Shown piece after piece: positions 44,581-55,423 of a stretch of 64,000 nt of DNA (within the stretch, counting starts at the first letter, position 1; the number at the start of each line of letters is the position of its first letter). A program made the translations under genes and the position numbers. The notes below the pieces were generated by a model. The model made no database searches and was not told where the DNA came from. It saw only the letters and a list, made by a program, of their open reading frames with translations. The DNA comes from Thozetella sp. PMI_491 (Eukaryota > Ascomycota > Sordariomycetes > Chaetosphaeriales > Chaetosphaeriaceae). The stretch is taken from the NCBI GenBank assembly GCA_021432635.1, contig MU270053.1, forward strand, positions 124,001 through 188,000, written 5' to 3'.

Positions 44581-45494
44581 CTACTCCTCGTAGATCCAGG
44601 AGTGCTGGGCAGACTTCCACTGGATGAGGTCCTCCTTCTTGAACCACAGAGCAATCTCCTTCTGGGCGTTCTCGACGCTGTCAGATCCGTGGCAGACGTT
44701 GCGGCCCATGACCAGGGCGTAGTCGCCGCGAATGGTGCCAGGGGCAGAGGCAAGGGGGTTGGTGGCACCGAGGATGGCTGGTGAACAAAGTGTCAGCACC
44801 GGTCAGGCATTAAAGGGATAGGTTGTGGGTAGCATACTACGGCCAGTCTTGACGGCGTCACGGCCCTCCCAGACCATGGCGACGATCGGGCCGCTGTTCA
44901 TGTCTGATGCCATGGTTAGATTTAAGTACAGAAGGAGGGGCTGATGAGCACGTACAGTCAACGAGACTGGCGAAGAAGGGCTTGTCCTTGAGGTCGGCGT
45001 CTGGGAAGACGGTCAGCAAGACTGGCCGAGGGGCAGACTGGGAAGAGGAGTCCACAAACAGTGCTTCTCAAGATGCTCCTTGCCGGGGGTGACAAGCTTG
45101 ATGGCAACGAGCTTGAAGCTGAGTACTGTTAGTTTTGTTGATTCGGGCTCAGGGCGGCTTGGAATCTTGGGCATCGAGGCTGCTTACCCGCGGGACTCGA
45201 AGCGAGAGAGGATGGGGCCGACAAGGCCACGCTTGGGCACTGTCAAAGAGCTGTCCTAAAGCATTAGGAGAGAGAGGAGGCTGCATACCTGGACGCCATC
45301 GGGCTTGATAGCGATGAAGCTGGCGGCGGAATTAGCAGGCCGGTCTTGACAATTTTTTGTGTTGACATCCGGCGATGGCGGGGTTGATGGCGGGGTTGCA
45401 AGCCCCGACCGCACGACCAGGCGAGCTTAGGCGGGCGAAGTACGAAGAGGAATTGAGGGTTAAGGAGGACTCACGTCTGCTCAGTGGACGACAT
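44581..45494 (-). CDS. NDK1: Nucleoside diphosphate kinase
   Basis: NDK moves the terminal phosphate from ATP to other nucleoside diphosphates through a phospho-histidine. Seven exons, 45494-45475, 45319-45289, 45231-45188, 45118-45060, 45000-44956, 44903-44838 and 44777-44581, give 153 aa, the exact usual length. [32 protein letters not shown] and NVCHGSDS are present, with the catalytic His at 118 as in the family. Six introns cut 153 codons, and five of the seven exons are under 60 nt. The first intron is 155 nt; the fourth uses a GTTTGT donor, weaker than its neighbours. It diverges from the glucosidase II gene. Confidence 0.95.
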
Positions 45495-46462
45495 CTTGAG
45501 GTCTGAGGTCTCGGGGACGGCTAGATTGAGAGTTTGTGGTTGTGCAAGTGTGGTGTTGCGGTGTGGAGGAAGGGGACTGGAGCAAACAGAGAGCTTATAG
45601 GCAATTGCGAGGAGGGGGAGAGTCCAGAGAAAAAGTAGTAGTAGTGGGGCCCGCCATGTGGATGGGCCGCCGAAAGCCATTCGTTGACTGGGCGCCCGCT
45701 TTGAGCTCAGCTTGCCATCGTGGTCTTTTTCATGCACGCCGGCGTCTGGCTTGCTTCTGCCGCCAGGATCGCCTGCTTCTGTTTCCATGTTGCACGATAT
45801 GGGCGCTGAAGAAAAGGATGCCGAAAGGCCAAGGCACAGAACAGAGGAGGGAGTAGTCGCTGGTCGGAATGGGTTCTGTTGAAATCTGCCAATGTCTAGA
45901 AGGTCTTGTCTATCAACAGCTTTTTTTTTTTAACGGGCCGTTGGGACCAAGCACCAGCGGCGAGTCGGCTCAGATCCCCCTGGGAGAATTGCGCCCATGA
46001 ATCCAGTGCTGAGTCTTTTTGAAGCTGAGATACCGCTCGCCTTTGTGCGAGCCGAGTTGGTAATTCGCCAGATATCACATTAGCAAGTAGACGCCCCCGT
46101 TATAGACATGGGCGTGTTGTTGTTGGCCTCCGGTTATCTTTGTACTATCTCTGTTGCGGGGGGCCAGAGCTTGGCAAGGTGTGGGTCCCCCCTGCAGCCT
46201 CCAGGAGCAGCTGTCAGAATGTCGCAGGCTAAGCCAATGTGGCCAAAAAGAGACAGCTTTACCCGGCACTCAACAATCGAGCAAACAGGACAGAGAAAGG
46301 TGTCACGTTGGCGAACGACAGACACATCAACGGTTACACAGGGAGGTAATCGCAGGCCGAAGATTCGATGCCAACGGCATTGTAAATCCTTCTTTTCGTT
46401 TTCATTCCTGACTCTATTTATCTATCGCCATTCCGACCCCTCGTTTGGAGGGCCCTCTCACA
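45495..46462. promoter_or_regulatory. Divergent region, NDK1 / glucosidase II alpha
   Basis: The 968 bp hold both promoters. A T run at 45921-45930 is seen; short frames only, with nothing recognisable. Confidence 0.4.
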
Positions 46463-49400
46463 ATGCTCGGCTCGAGCAACCTCTCGGCGAGGTGGACAGC
46501 CCTCCTCTGCCTCTTGGCGACCTTCTGCACTCTATTTACACCGGCAGGTATGCATGGGCCGTCCTTGATCCCTCCGTAGAAGTTCACACTAACGTGAGAA
46601 CTTCCCAGTCACGGTCAAAGAGCACGACTTCAAGAAGTGCGACCAGGCCGGCTTCTGCAAACGGAACCGCGCCTTCGCAGACAGCGTCGCCCAGGACACA
46701 GTCTGGACGTCTCCTTACGATCTCGCCCCCGATTCCATCAAGTTTAACGATGGCCAGCTTCAGGCCACGATCCTCAAGACGACGGCTAACGAGGGCACCG
46801 TCCGCCTGCCCATCACAGTCTCCTTCTACGAGTCTGGGACCGCCCGCGTCACCGTCGACGAGGAGAAGAGGCTGAAAAAAGACATTGAGCTACGTCACGA
46901 CAGCAAGGCGCGCAAGGAGCGCTATAACGAGGCGGAGAGCTGGGTCATCGTCGGCGGGACCACCCTTGACAAGAATGCCAAGGTCGACTATCAGGACAAG
47001 AATCAGATCACGGTCAAGTACGGCCCCACCTCCAACCTGGCGGCCGACATCAAGTTCTCGCCCTTCACTGTCGACTTCAAGCGCGATGGGAACACTCAGA
47101 TCAAGTTCAACGAGCGCGGCCTGCTGAACATGGAGCACTGGCGGCCCAAGGTGGACCCAGTGGAACCCGAGCCGAAGGCGGAGGGAGCCGAGGAGAACAA
47201 GGAGGGTGAGGAAAACAAGGAAAGCCAGGACGATAAGAAGGAGGATGAGAGCACCTGGTGGGACGAGAGCTTTGGAGGCAACACCGACACCAAGCCTCGC
47301 GGCCCCGAGAGCGTCGCTCTGGACATTTCCTTCACTGGCTTCGACAACGTTTTTGGTATCCCCTCGCACGCGGGCCCCTTGGCGCTGAAGGAGACCCGCG
47401 GTGGAGATGGCAACTACGTCGAACCCTACCGCCTCTACAACGCTGATGTCTTCGAGTACATCCTCGACAGCCCCATGACCTTGTACGGCGCCATTCCGTT
47501 CATGCAGGCTCACCGCAAGGACTCGAGCGTCGGCGTTTTCTGGCTCAACGCGGCCGAGACGTGGGTCGACATCACCAAGTCCAAGGGCTCCAAGAACCCC
47601 TTGGCCCTTGGTGTTGGTACGAAGACAACCACTAGCACCCACTGGGTTTCCGAGAGCGGGCTCCTCGACGTCTTCGTGATGCTAGGCTCGACGCCCAAGG
47701 ACGTCATCAAGACGTACGGCGAGCTGACGGGCTTCAGTGCCATGCCGCAGGAGTTTGCGATCGGCTACCACCAGTGCCGGTGGAACTACGTCTCGGATGA
47801 GGATGTCAAGGATGTTGATCGCAAGATGGACAAGTTCCAGATTCCGTACGACGTCATCTGGCTGGACATCGAATACACGAATGAGAAGAAGTACTTCACA
47901 TGGGACCAGAGCAACTTCGTTGACCCCATCTCTATGGGCAAGCAGCTGGATAGCCACGGCAGGAAGCTCGTCACTATCATCGACCCGCATATCAAGAACG
48001 TCGAAAACTACCCCGTTGTCTCGGAACTCAAGTCCAAGGATCTCGGCGTCAAGAACAAGGAAGGTAACCTGTTCGAGGGCTGGTGCTGGCCCGGCTCTTC
48101 ACACTGGATTGACGCCTTCAACCCTGCCGCGAGCAAGTGGTGGGCTACCCTATTCAAGTATGATTCCTTCAAGGGTACCATGGAGAACACGTGGATCTGG
48201 AACGACATGAACGAACCGTCCGTCTTCAACGGCCCCGAGACGACCATGCCCAAGGACAACCTCCACCATGGCGGCTGGGAGCACCGTGACGTGCACAACC
48301 TCAACGGCATGACCTTCCACAAGGCTACCCACGACGCCCTGATGTCCCGCAAGAAGAACGAGGGCCCCCGGCGTCCGTTTGTGCTGACCCGCTCTTTCTT
48401 CGCCGGCTCCCAGCGCTTCGGTGCCATGTGGACCGGTGACAACCAGGCGGCTTGGGACCACCTGGCCGCTGCCATTCCCATGATTCTGAGCCAGGGCATC
48501 TCGGGTTTCCCCTTCTCCGGTGCCGATGTGGGTGGTTTCTTCGGCAACCCCGAGAAGGATCTCCAGACCCGCTGGTATCAGGCCGGTGCCTTCTACCCCT
48601 TCTTCCGGGGCCATGCCCACATCGACGCCCGCCGCCGCGAGCCGTATCTCGCCGGAGAGCCCTACACCTCCATCATCACTGCCGCCCTGCGCCTCCGCTA
48701 CAGCTTGTTGCCCGCTTGGTACACTGCTTTCCACCAGGCACACGTGGACGCCTCACCCATTGTCCGGCCCATGTTCTTCACCCACCCCGGCGAGGAGGCT
48801 GGCCACACTGTCGATGACCAGCTCTTCCTCGGTGGAACGGGTCTGTTGGCTAAGCCGATTGTCGAAAAGGACAAGGAATCGACCGACATCTGGATCCCCG
48901 ATGACGAGGTCTACTACGACTACTTCACCTACGAGATCCTCTCCACCCACAAAGGCAAGAACACAACCATCGCTGCACCCCTGGAGAAGATTCCTCTGCT
49001 CATGAGGGGCGGCCACATCTTCCCGCGCCGCGACCAGCCCCGCCGGTCAAGCCAGCTGATGAAGTTCGACGACTACACCCTCGTCGTCACCGTCCCCAAG
49101 GACGGCAAGCGAGCGGAGGGCGAACTTTACGTCGACGACGGTGACTCGTTCGACTACGAGAAAGGCCAGTACATCCACCGCAAGTTCGTGTACGACGCCG
49201 CCTCGAATAGCATCTCGTCGGTCGATGCCGAGGGCCGCAAGCCGGCCGATGTCAAGCCGGGCGAGTGGCTGAAGCACATGCAGCAGGTCAAGGTTGACAA
49301 GATCATCGTGGTGGGTGCTCCCAGCGCGTGGAAGGGCAAGAAGGCAGCAAAGGTCGAAGGCGCCGAGCAGGCCGGCGGTGCCACGGTCGAGTACTTCCCG

Positions 49401-49487
49401 GCGGAGAAGGGCCGAGCCGCCTTCGCCATCATCCGGAAGATCGACGTGCCCATCAGCGCGGACTGGAAGCTAGACTTGTCCAACTAG
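46463..49487 (+). CDS. Glucosidase II catalytic (alpha) subunit, GH31
   Basis: This ER enzyme trims the two inner glucoses from N-glycans in the glycoprotein quality-control cycle. Two exons, 46463-46547 and 46609-49487, with a 61-nt intron, give 987 aa. Residues 1-28 form a signal peptide (hydrophobic ALLCLLATFCTLF), and the mature start VKEHDFKKCDQAGFCKRNR is diagnostic of the family. The catalytic nucleophile is Asp561 in WNDMNEPSVF, and the acid/base is Asp639 in MWTGDNQAAWDHL. Positions match those of mammalian GANAB closely. GADVGGFFGNPE is the third GH31 block. An acidic Glu/Lys-rich insert sits near 215-240. There is no ER-retention tail, as expected, because retention comes from the beta subunit. 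Confidence 0.96.
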
Positions 49488-50663
49488 GCACAGCGACGAG
49501 GGAGTGCAGAAGACCCATGAGACGGACCAAATGTCCGCTGGTTATTTCACAGCAGCAAAATGCATGAGACGCTCGAATGGGGCGGCAGGTCTAGGGTCAG
49601 GTGGCTGATAGACTTGATTTCCTTGGCCTCTCAGATAGACGAAAAGAGCCTGGCGCCGTTTTGGTGTAGAGAGAGGGCTGTATATACAACGTACAGTGAG
49701 CGAGCTATTGATGTTGCATCATTTTTACTTCTCGGCTGCGATCGGCGGCCCTAGTAGCCTAGACATTGTGACTGTGTCTTGGTGAGCATATGTGAGCTGT
49801 GTACTGTTGGACGCCGTTCAAATTTGTAGGGATGTGCACCATCAATCCTTCAGATCATTGTCACCAGCTACCTAGCTCCGCTCCCCACCTTACTTTGTCA
49901 AGCTTGACAGCCGTTGTCTCAGTGCCACGGAGCTTCAACCTACACCGCTCAGCCATACTTCCAGCTCGCCCAGAAAGAAAAAAAAAATCCAAAAAGGAGA
50001 GGTTGGCAAGCTTGTAGCTGTTCACCGACAACCTATTTCAAGTGCTCTCCGTGTTACTCTTTTTGTTATGAAGAAGAGGAAGGGAAAGGCAAACCGGGCG
50101 TGCATACACGAGGCCGTCACTCACCGGGGCGTGCAGGGCGAGCGGCTCAGCTCGCCTAATGTTTTAGCCCGCTGGCCAACCAGCTCATCCAGCGTGGCTC
50201 CTAAGCTCGTAACCCCGAGTGACGATCTCAATCCCAATTGCTCTAGCGCCGCAGGCCCCCAAAATCGGGCCTCCCCCCTGCCTTAGATCGCTGCAGTGTA
50301 ACTGGGCCGTGAAGGCGGCGCCTAGTAAGAGATCCCACCGCCAACCAACGCCCGTTGGATGGCATGGATCAGGGAAGTGCGACGAGGGACAACAGAAACA
50401 GAAACCTTGCGCCGGAAATTGTTGGTTGGTAGCCTGTATTACTCCGTTGGCTGTCAGCCCTAGCCACCGCCCCTCCTTCCCCCAACACTGAATGCTCGGG
50501 AGGGATATTAAAGGCTATTAGACGGCGCCTTCAGATCTCCTTTGGCGATCATGTAGCCTAGATCTCTTGCGCATCTCGCCATCTTCGAATCGAGACTGTC
50601 GCTGCCAGTCCCGCTCTCCCCGTGCCGCAGCCCTAGCCTCCAAGTGTCACTCGTTCTGCCATT
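49488..50663. other. Intergenic, glucosidase II / G1 peptidase
   Basis: About 1.2 kb with no supportable gene, only short chance frames. An A run at about 49976-49988 is the only simple feature. The last 150 bp are pyrimidine-rich and look like the peptidase promoter. Confidence 0.45.
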
Positions 50664-51548
50664 ATGAAGCCCGTCGCCGTCGTTGTCGCCCTACTTGGGC
50701 CCTCCGCGGCCCTCACTACGCCGCTGCTACGCGATAGGGCATCCAGTTCCCGCCCAGCTTCCCACAGACTGCTGCGGACCCTTCCGGCGGCATCGAAGTC
50801 CCACATCAGCCACGTCGCTTCCTCGGTGGACAAGAGCGCTGCGGAATCGGCCGAGTCCACCATAGGCGGCGCCGTCCTCGCGGGCTCCGGCATCAGCTCC
50901 GTGACCGGCTGCTTCGCTGTTCCGACCCCCGAGATGCCGACCAGCGGACCCACCGGCGGCAACGTGGCCGGCCTGTACGGCGCGTCCTTCTGGCTGGGCA
51001 TAGACGGCGTGTCGTCCTGCACGACGGCCTCCCTGCGCGCCGGCGTTGACATCTTCTGGGACGAGGGCATGCAGACCGCAGTTGCCTGGTGGCAGTGGTA
51101 TCCGTCGCCAGCCACTGACTTCGCCAACTTCACGGTCGCGCCTGGAGAGGTGGTGCGCATTTCTGCGCAGGCCGACGGACCGAACGCCGGCAGCGTGACG
51201 GTACAGAACCTGGGGTCGGGTGCCTCTCACCGGGGCGCCTTCGCAGCGCGGACGGCTACCCAGACCTTCGCGGGCCAGTCTGCAGCGCTGTGCCAGAGCG
51301 AAGCCGCCTGGGTTATCGAGGACTTTCCGCTGGTGGACAGCCCGAGCTTCCCGGTGGCTCTGGTTAATTTCACCTCTGTCACGTACGGCGGCATCAGCGT
51401 GCAGAGTGCCAACGGGGTCACCTCTGCAGGGGCTACGGGCGCGCAGGTTTCGAACATCAATCTGCAGGCGCAGGGCGGGCAGCTCACTGACTGCCGGGTT
51501 GGTCAAAATGGAGAGGTGCAATGTGCGAGAGTCGTGGGCGGTGTCTAA
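50664..51548 (+). CDS. Secreted G1-family acid peptidase (eqolisin)
   Basis: A single exon of 294 aa. It begins with a signal peptide (KPVAVVVALLGPSAALT) and a propeptide to about residue 75. The mature domain has the eqolisin pattern: GGNVAGLYGASFWLGIDG, CTTASLRAGVDIFWD, the catalytic Gln144 in AWWQWYP, and Glu219 in AWVIEDFP. The spacing of the pair and the Trp residues suits scytalidopepsin/aspergillopepsin II relatives, which act at low pH in secreted nutrition or host tissue. The catalytic dyad is intact. There are two Cys in the core that could form a bridge. The family is identified by motifs, while the biological role is inferred. Confidence 0.9.
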   Translation: MKPVAVVVALLGPSAALTTPLLRDRASSSRPASHRLLRTLPAASKSHISHVASSVDKSAAESAESTIGGAVLAGSGISSVTGCFAVPTPEMPTSGPTGGNVAGLYGASFWLGIDGVSSCTTASLRAGVDIFWDEGMQTAVAWWQWYPSPATDFANFTVAPGEVVRISAQADGPNAGSVTVQNLGSGASHRGAFAARTATQTFAGQSAALCQSEAAWVIEDFPLVDSPSFPVALVNFTSVTYGGISVQSANGVTSAGATGAQVSNINLQAQGGQLTDCRVGQNGEVQCARVVGGV

Positions 51549-52404
51549 GAGGCCCCCAGCTGATGCTTTCGTACCTAATATGCGGGAGGCGGCCTCGGAA
51601 GACAAGGAATGGGATTAATATAGATAATTAAAACAGGTGGAGGCCTGGTCAATTTGAAATAAGACCAAAATATCACCAATATTCGCCGCCCTAGTCCGGT
51701 CCCTATTCACTGCGCTTCCTGCGAGCTGCTGGGAGATAGGGTAGCTCCCTCCTCCGGGACGTCTGCTCCTTATACTGAAGCAGATGATGTCAGTAAAGAA
51801 AGGTCATTATGTAGGAGGAGTGAGACTCGTAGCTTTACAGATGTAACCCGGTAGCCTGACCGTTGCTTATGTGAAAGCCATCCCTAAGAGGGCTTGTCGT
51901 AGCAAGACTAAGCAAGATGTTTTCTACCATCAAGTGCCGGAGTGACGACACATTCTTCAGAGAATTCATGTCTATTGTTCATGTAACGCCAGAATACGGC
52001 ATATAGAGGACAGCGTTGCGGTACTTGATATGCAAGAGGCTGATAGTAACCCAACGGAGGTATCGCTCACAGCAGGCTGGCTGTAACCGCTCTAGGTTTC
52101 TCCGTAAAGATCTATTGGCCCCCGAAACCTTGCTCTTCTTTCAGCAATGGTGTGTTAAATTCTAATCCGTTCCAGAAGTGGCCTTGGACGCATGGGCCAT
52201 TAAGAGAAATCTGGGTATCGGAGAAGGCGAGGGCAACCTTTACATCATGGACAGTGATCCTTCGTTCGTGGTATCAGTCCTCTTCCCTGCAAGTTCATCC
52301 TCAAAACTCTCTGCATACCCAAGCAGCACCTGCCGGGCCTAAAACTACCTACATATCAAACTTCTAGCTCCCCACTACTAGATCACCACCCTTCAAACAT
52401 CACA
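51549..52404. other. Intergenic, G1 peptidase / small secreted protein
   Basis: The 856 bp hold the peptidase 3' flank and the promoter of the small secreted protein. No recognisable gene, RNA or repeat. Confidence 0.45.
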
Positions 52405-52761
52405 ATGCATGTCCCTATGCACCTCATCGTCCTCGCCACGGCGGCCTGGTCGACCGTTGTCCTCGCGGCACCAATCACCAACCCCAAGGAGGAACCTAGC
52501 ATGGACTTCATGAACCATATTCTGAACGCACCGGGCCCATTTCTGCCAAAAGAGGGAGATCTCGTTGCCGAGCTAGAGGAACCGAGCCGATATCTCCCAT
52601 CCCATTTGATCTTTCGTCCTATCGACAATTCCAATGGAGAGCTTGCCAGCGCTATCAAAGAGTTGAAGGGTGGTCCTCACATGCCACAGGAGCCTAAGCT
52701 GGAGGCTCCGGAAGCCGATGTGGTAGATGAGGAGCACTATGAGAATCAAGGGCAGCAGTAA
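52405..52761 (+). CDS. Small secreted protein of unknown function
   Basis: A single exon of 118 aa. The first 22 residues form a clear signal peptide (LIVLATAAWSTVVLAA), with cleavage probably before PITNP. The mature part of about 96 residues is acidic, rich in Pro, Glu and Asn, and has no cysteine. That argues against a disulfide-knotted effector or hydrophobin. No homologue comes to mind. It sits 0.86 kb downstream of a secreted acid peptidase on the same strand, and both are secreted. The call rests on the signal sequence, the ATG context (CACAATG) and intact length; it could still be a chance frame. Confidence 0.6.
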   Translation: MHVPMHLIVLATAAWSTVVLAAPITNPKEEPSMDFMNHILNAPGPFLPKEGDLVAELEEPSRYLPSHLIFRPIDNSNGELASAIKELKGGPHMPQEPKLEAPEADVVDEEHYENQGQQ

Positions 52762-54660
52762 TTGCAGTTTTTACTCTAAGTTGGTGACTCTTAAGACCTT
52801 GGTCGCACCGAGACCCAACCTCTATAATGGGGTATAGGCACTTGCTGCCGCACTGCTCCAAGAAACTTGCCTGTAAACTAGACACGCTTTCGCGCACTAA
52901 TAAATCATCACTGTCTCCCCTCTATGCACGCTGTCTGTCGAATGGTCTTGGATGTTCCCGTCTATGACCGCACACGTAGCTGGCGTCCTCCCAGATGCCT
53001 ATGGACGCGTGCTTAGGCCCACCTCCTTGGAAGCTTTGAGATCGTCCTAGTCTCGATCTCCCTCAGTAACCATGTGGCTGCATAGTCGACACAGTTGGCC
53101 ACAGTTGGCTTCATCTTCGTGCATACTGTGCTAGATACGAAGGTTGGCGTCCGCCGGACCCAGGCCGGTTCCCGCACGTTTTCTTGGTTGCCGAATTTTG
53201 GTAGGGCTCATCGGCAACTCCAAACGCCCGTCTTCCCGAACTAGCAGCTCTCTGCATGCCGCAGCATGCGCTCTGTGCGACGATTTGCGGACCAAGGTTG
53301 GTGTCACTATTGGTCGTTGCCCGCGCTGGTCGCGTTGCCGCGTTCGCCTAGATGGCGATCCATGAGATCATCCCCTTGGCGTGCCCCCGATAGCATTTCG
53401 ATAGGTGGGGGTGTGGGGGACTTGGCGTCCCTTCAAACAGCTCGGCCGGAAAGCGGCATGGTCACTTACGCAGTACGTCCGCGTGTAGACCGATCCAAGA
53501 GGCTGGCAATCGTGATTGCGAAAGCCTCTGCGTGGGTCGAGCGTTTCGCATTGCTATAGCCCTCCACCCCCCATCCCGCCATGCAAGAAGGCGGCCGCCG
53601 ACGACGCGAGGATTGTCCACTTCAACAACAGACTAGGCCCGCCAGGTCGGCCTAGGCCGTAGACCAAGGAGAGCTCCGAGTGGGAGTATTAATTATGACG
53701 GAACTGGTCCGGATCTCCCGAGACAGCATACACCCATGTAGCGCGAACTATCATAGATACTCGAAGTCCAGGGTATCCCGATCACGGGGCCGACCGGTAC
53801 AGTAGACCCTTATTGCAAGGAAGATTGCTCCTGCCATCCACTCCTCCGGAGGAGCTGTCCGGTCGCGTTAAGCTCGGCCGTGCCTGGCGTGTTTCTTCTG
53901 CACAGTGATCCACCAATCCTTAGGTCTTAGGTAGGTAGACGGAAGGTAGATAGTCTCGACGGTGGAGAGGCCTACGGCCTCCATGTCTCGAGAGTGGTTA
54001 CAGTTGCAGGTCACGCATGCCAGACGCTGTGCTGTCTCTCCCGCCCGCGAGACACGCATCAAGGCCCGTGGCGTGGCTTGGCTGTGGTTGACGAGAGCCA
54101 AGATCAAGATACCTGGATAGCTGCCCCCTAGGGTTGGCAGATTGACGTCCATGTTTGGTCGGATATTACCAATGACTCTGCCTCCTTCGAGACTTGGTGC
54201 AAGTGGGGAGCCCCCCTTTCCTCCCCTCCTGGGACCTGTGGGTACGGCAAGTGAATTTGGAGGATCCCATCACTGATGGAAGCTCTCCGTTTTGCTTACT
54301 CCCCCCAACCTGGCAATTGGATATTAGCTTCGGCTTCGTTGAGGACCCAGGAGGAGGAGAGTACTCGAGGAGGAAAAAAATAAATAAAAAAAATTGCCAC
54401 AAACACCGTGATGATTTTTTCCTTGAAAATTTTACCTTTCCTTCAATCCAGATCATGTAGAACGGCTTTCAGGTACAAACTTTCGGCCCGTTTCTCCCAC
54501 CCGCCGCGCAAAGCTTGGGGCGCGTCGGACAGATGCAGTTGGCCGTCCTCCCTAGCTGTGACGTCATCGAGATAAGCGCTTCCTGGCGTGTCCATAACCT
54601 GCCTTCCCTGTGCATGGCAACAAAGTGACCTGGCCACCACCAATCCAAGCAGGAAAGGGA

Positions 54661-54708
54661 AAGAATACAAAGAAAGAAAGGAAAAATAAAATAAAAATAA
54701 AAATTAAC
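54661..54708. repeat. A-rich simple sequence (AAAG / AAAAT units)
   Basis: A purine/A-rich run built of AAAG and AAATA units. It could be a nucleosome-free promoter element or a worn poly-A; no element body is seen next to it. Confidence 0.55.
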
Positions 54709-54920
54709 CAGTGTCTCGACGCCACTTGGTCGTACTAGCTTAGCGATTGCGACCAGAAGCAGCCGCCGTCCATCTTCCTCTGCCCTTCGACCTCCTTCAA
54801 ACGCCACCAGGAAGGGAGGGGACTTGGCCACATGCAGGAACACCCGTAGGGGCTCTCTGGCTTTGGGCTGGCTCAGCCGGTCTTTATTCGTGGATGATCC
54901 CGGGGGGGTGGTACCATCCC

Positions 54921-54954
54921 ATCACCTACCTACCCAAGCTACCTTACCTACCTC
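54921..54954. repeat. CTACC short tandem units
   Basis: Repeated CTACC/TACC with a TTACC variant. GGTAGG-type motifs are common in promoters of some Sordariomycetes. It lies about 470 bp before the MscS ATG. Confidence 0.5.
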
Positions 54955-55423
54955 GTCCCGGTGACTAGGAGTTAGGTACTGTACCTTATCGCTCGTACCC
55001 TCGCCCAAATGTGAGCTTCTTGGGGTGGCCACAAAAAATTCTCAAATCTCTCCGCTGGCCTCCCCGCGTGGATCGGAAAGGTCAGTGGAGTGGACTCGAG
55101 AGCCTAGGGTATTCTTTCCGCGTCTCTAGCTGAGATCAGTGGCGATCCTTGTGGGTACAAACAAGACTGGGCGACTCCTCTCCGCGTCGTACTGTGAACC
55201 TGTACAGTGTGTCGATCAATGCTGAACCCACCAGCAAGGAACCTTGAGCTGGCACGCCGGATTTAGATTTCCTTAATGAATTGATACCACCCCCCCGGGA
55301 TAGACTAGAGTCCCGTTTCTTTCCTTCCCTTCACCCCCTCCTCCCCCAGTTGAGCCTCAACCTTCGACACCGGGCATTTTCACCCAGTACCTATTCATCC
55401 AAGCCGCGCAGGCCGCTCACAGG

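Larger units (their letters stand above)
52762..55423. other. Gene-poor region upstream of the MscS gene
   Basis: The 2.7 kb hold no supportable gene. Simple-sequence features are A-rich runs at 54372-54394 and 54661-54708 and CTACC repeats at 54921-54954. A related GGTAGG motif recurs at 53925-53948. The last 140 bp are pyrimidine-rich and look like the MscS promoter. Confidence 0.45.
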
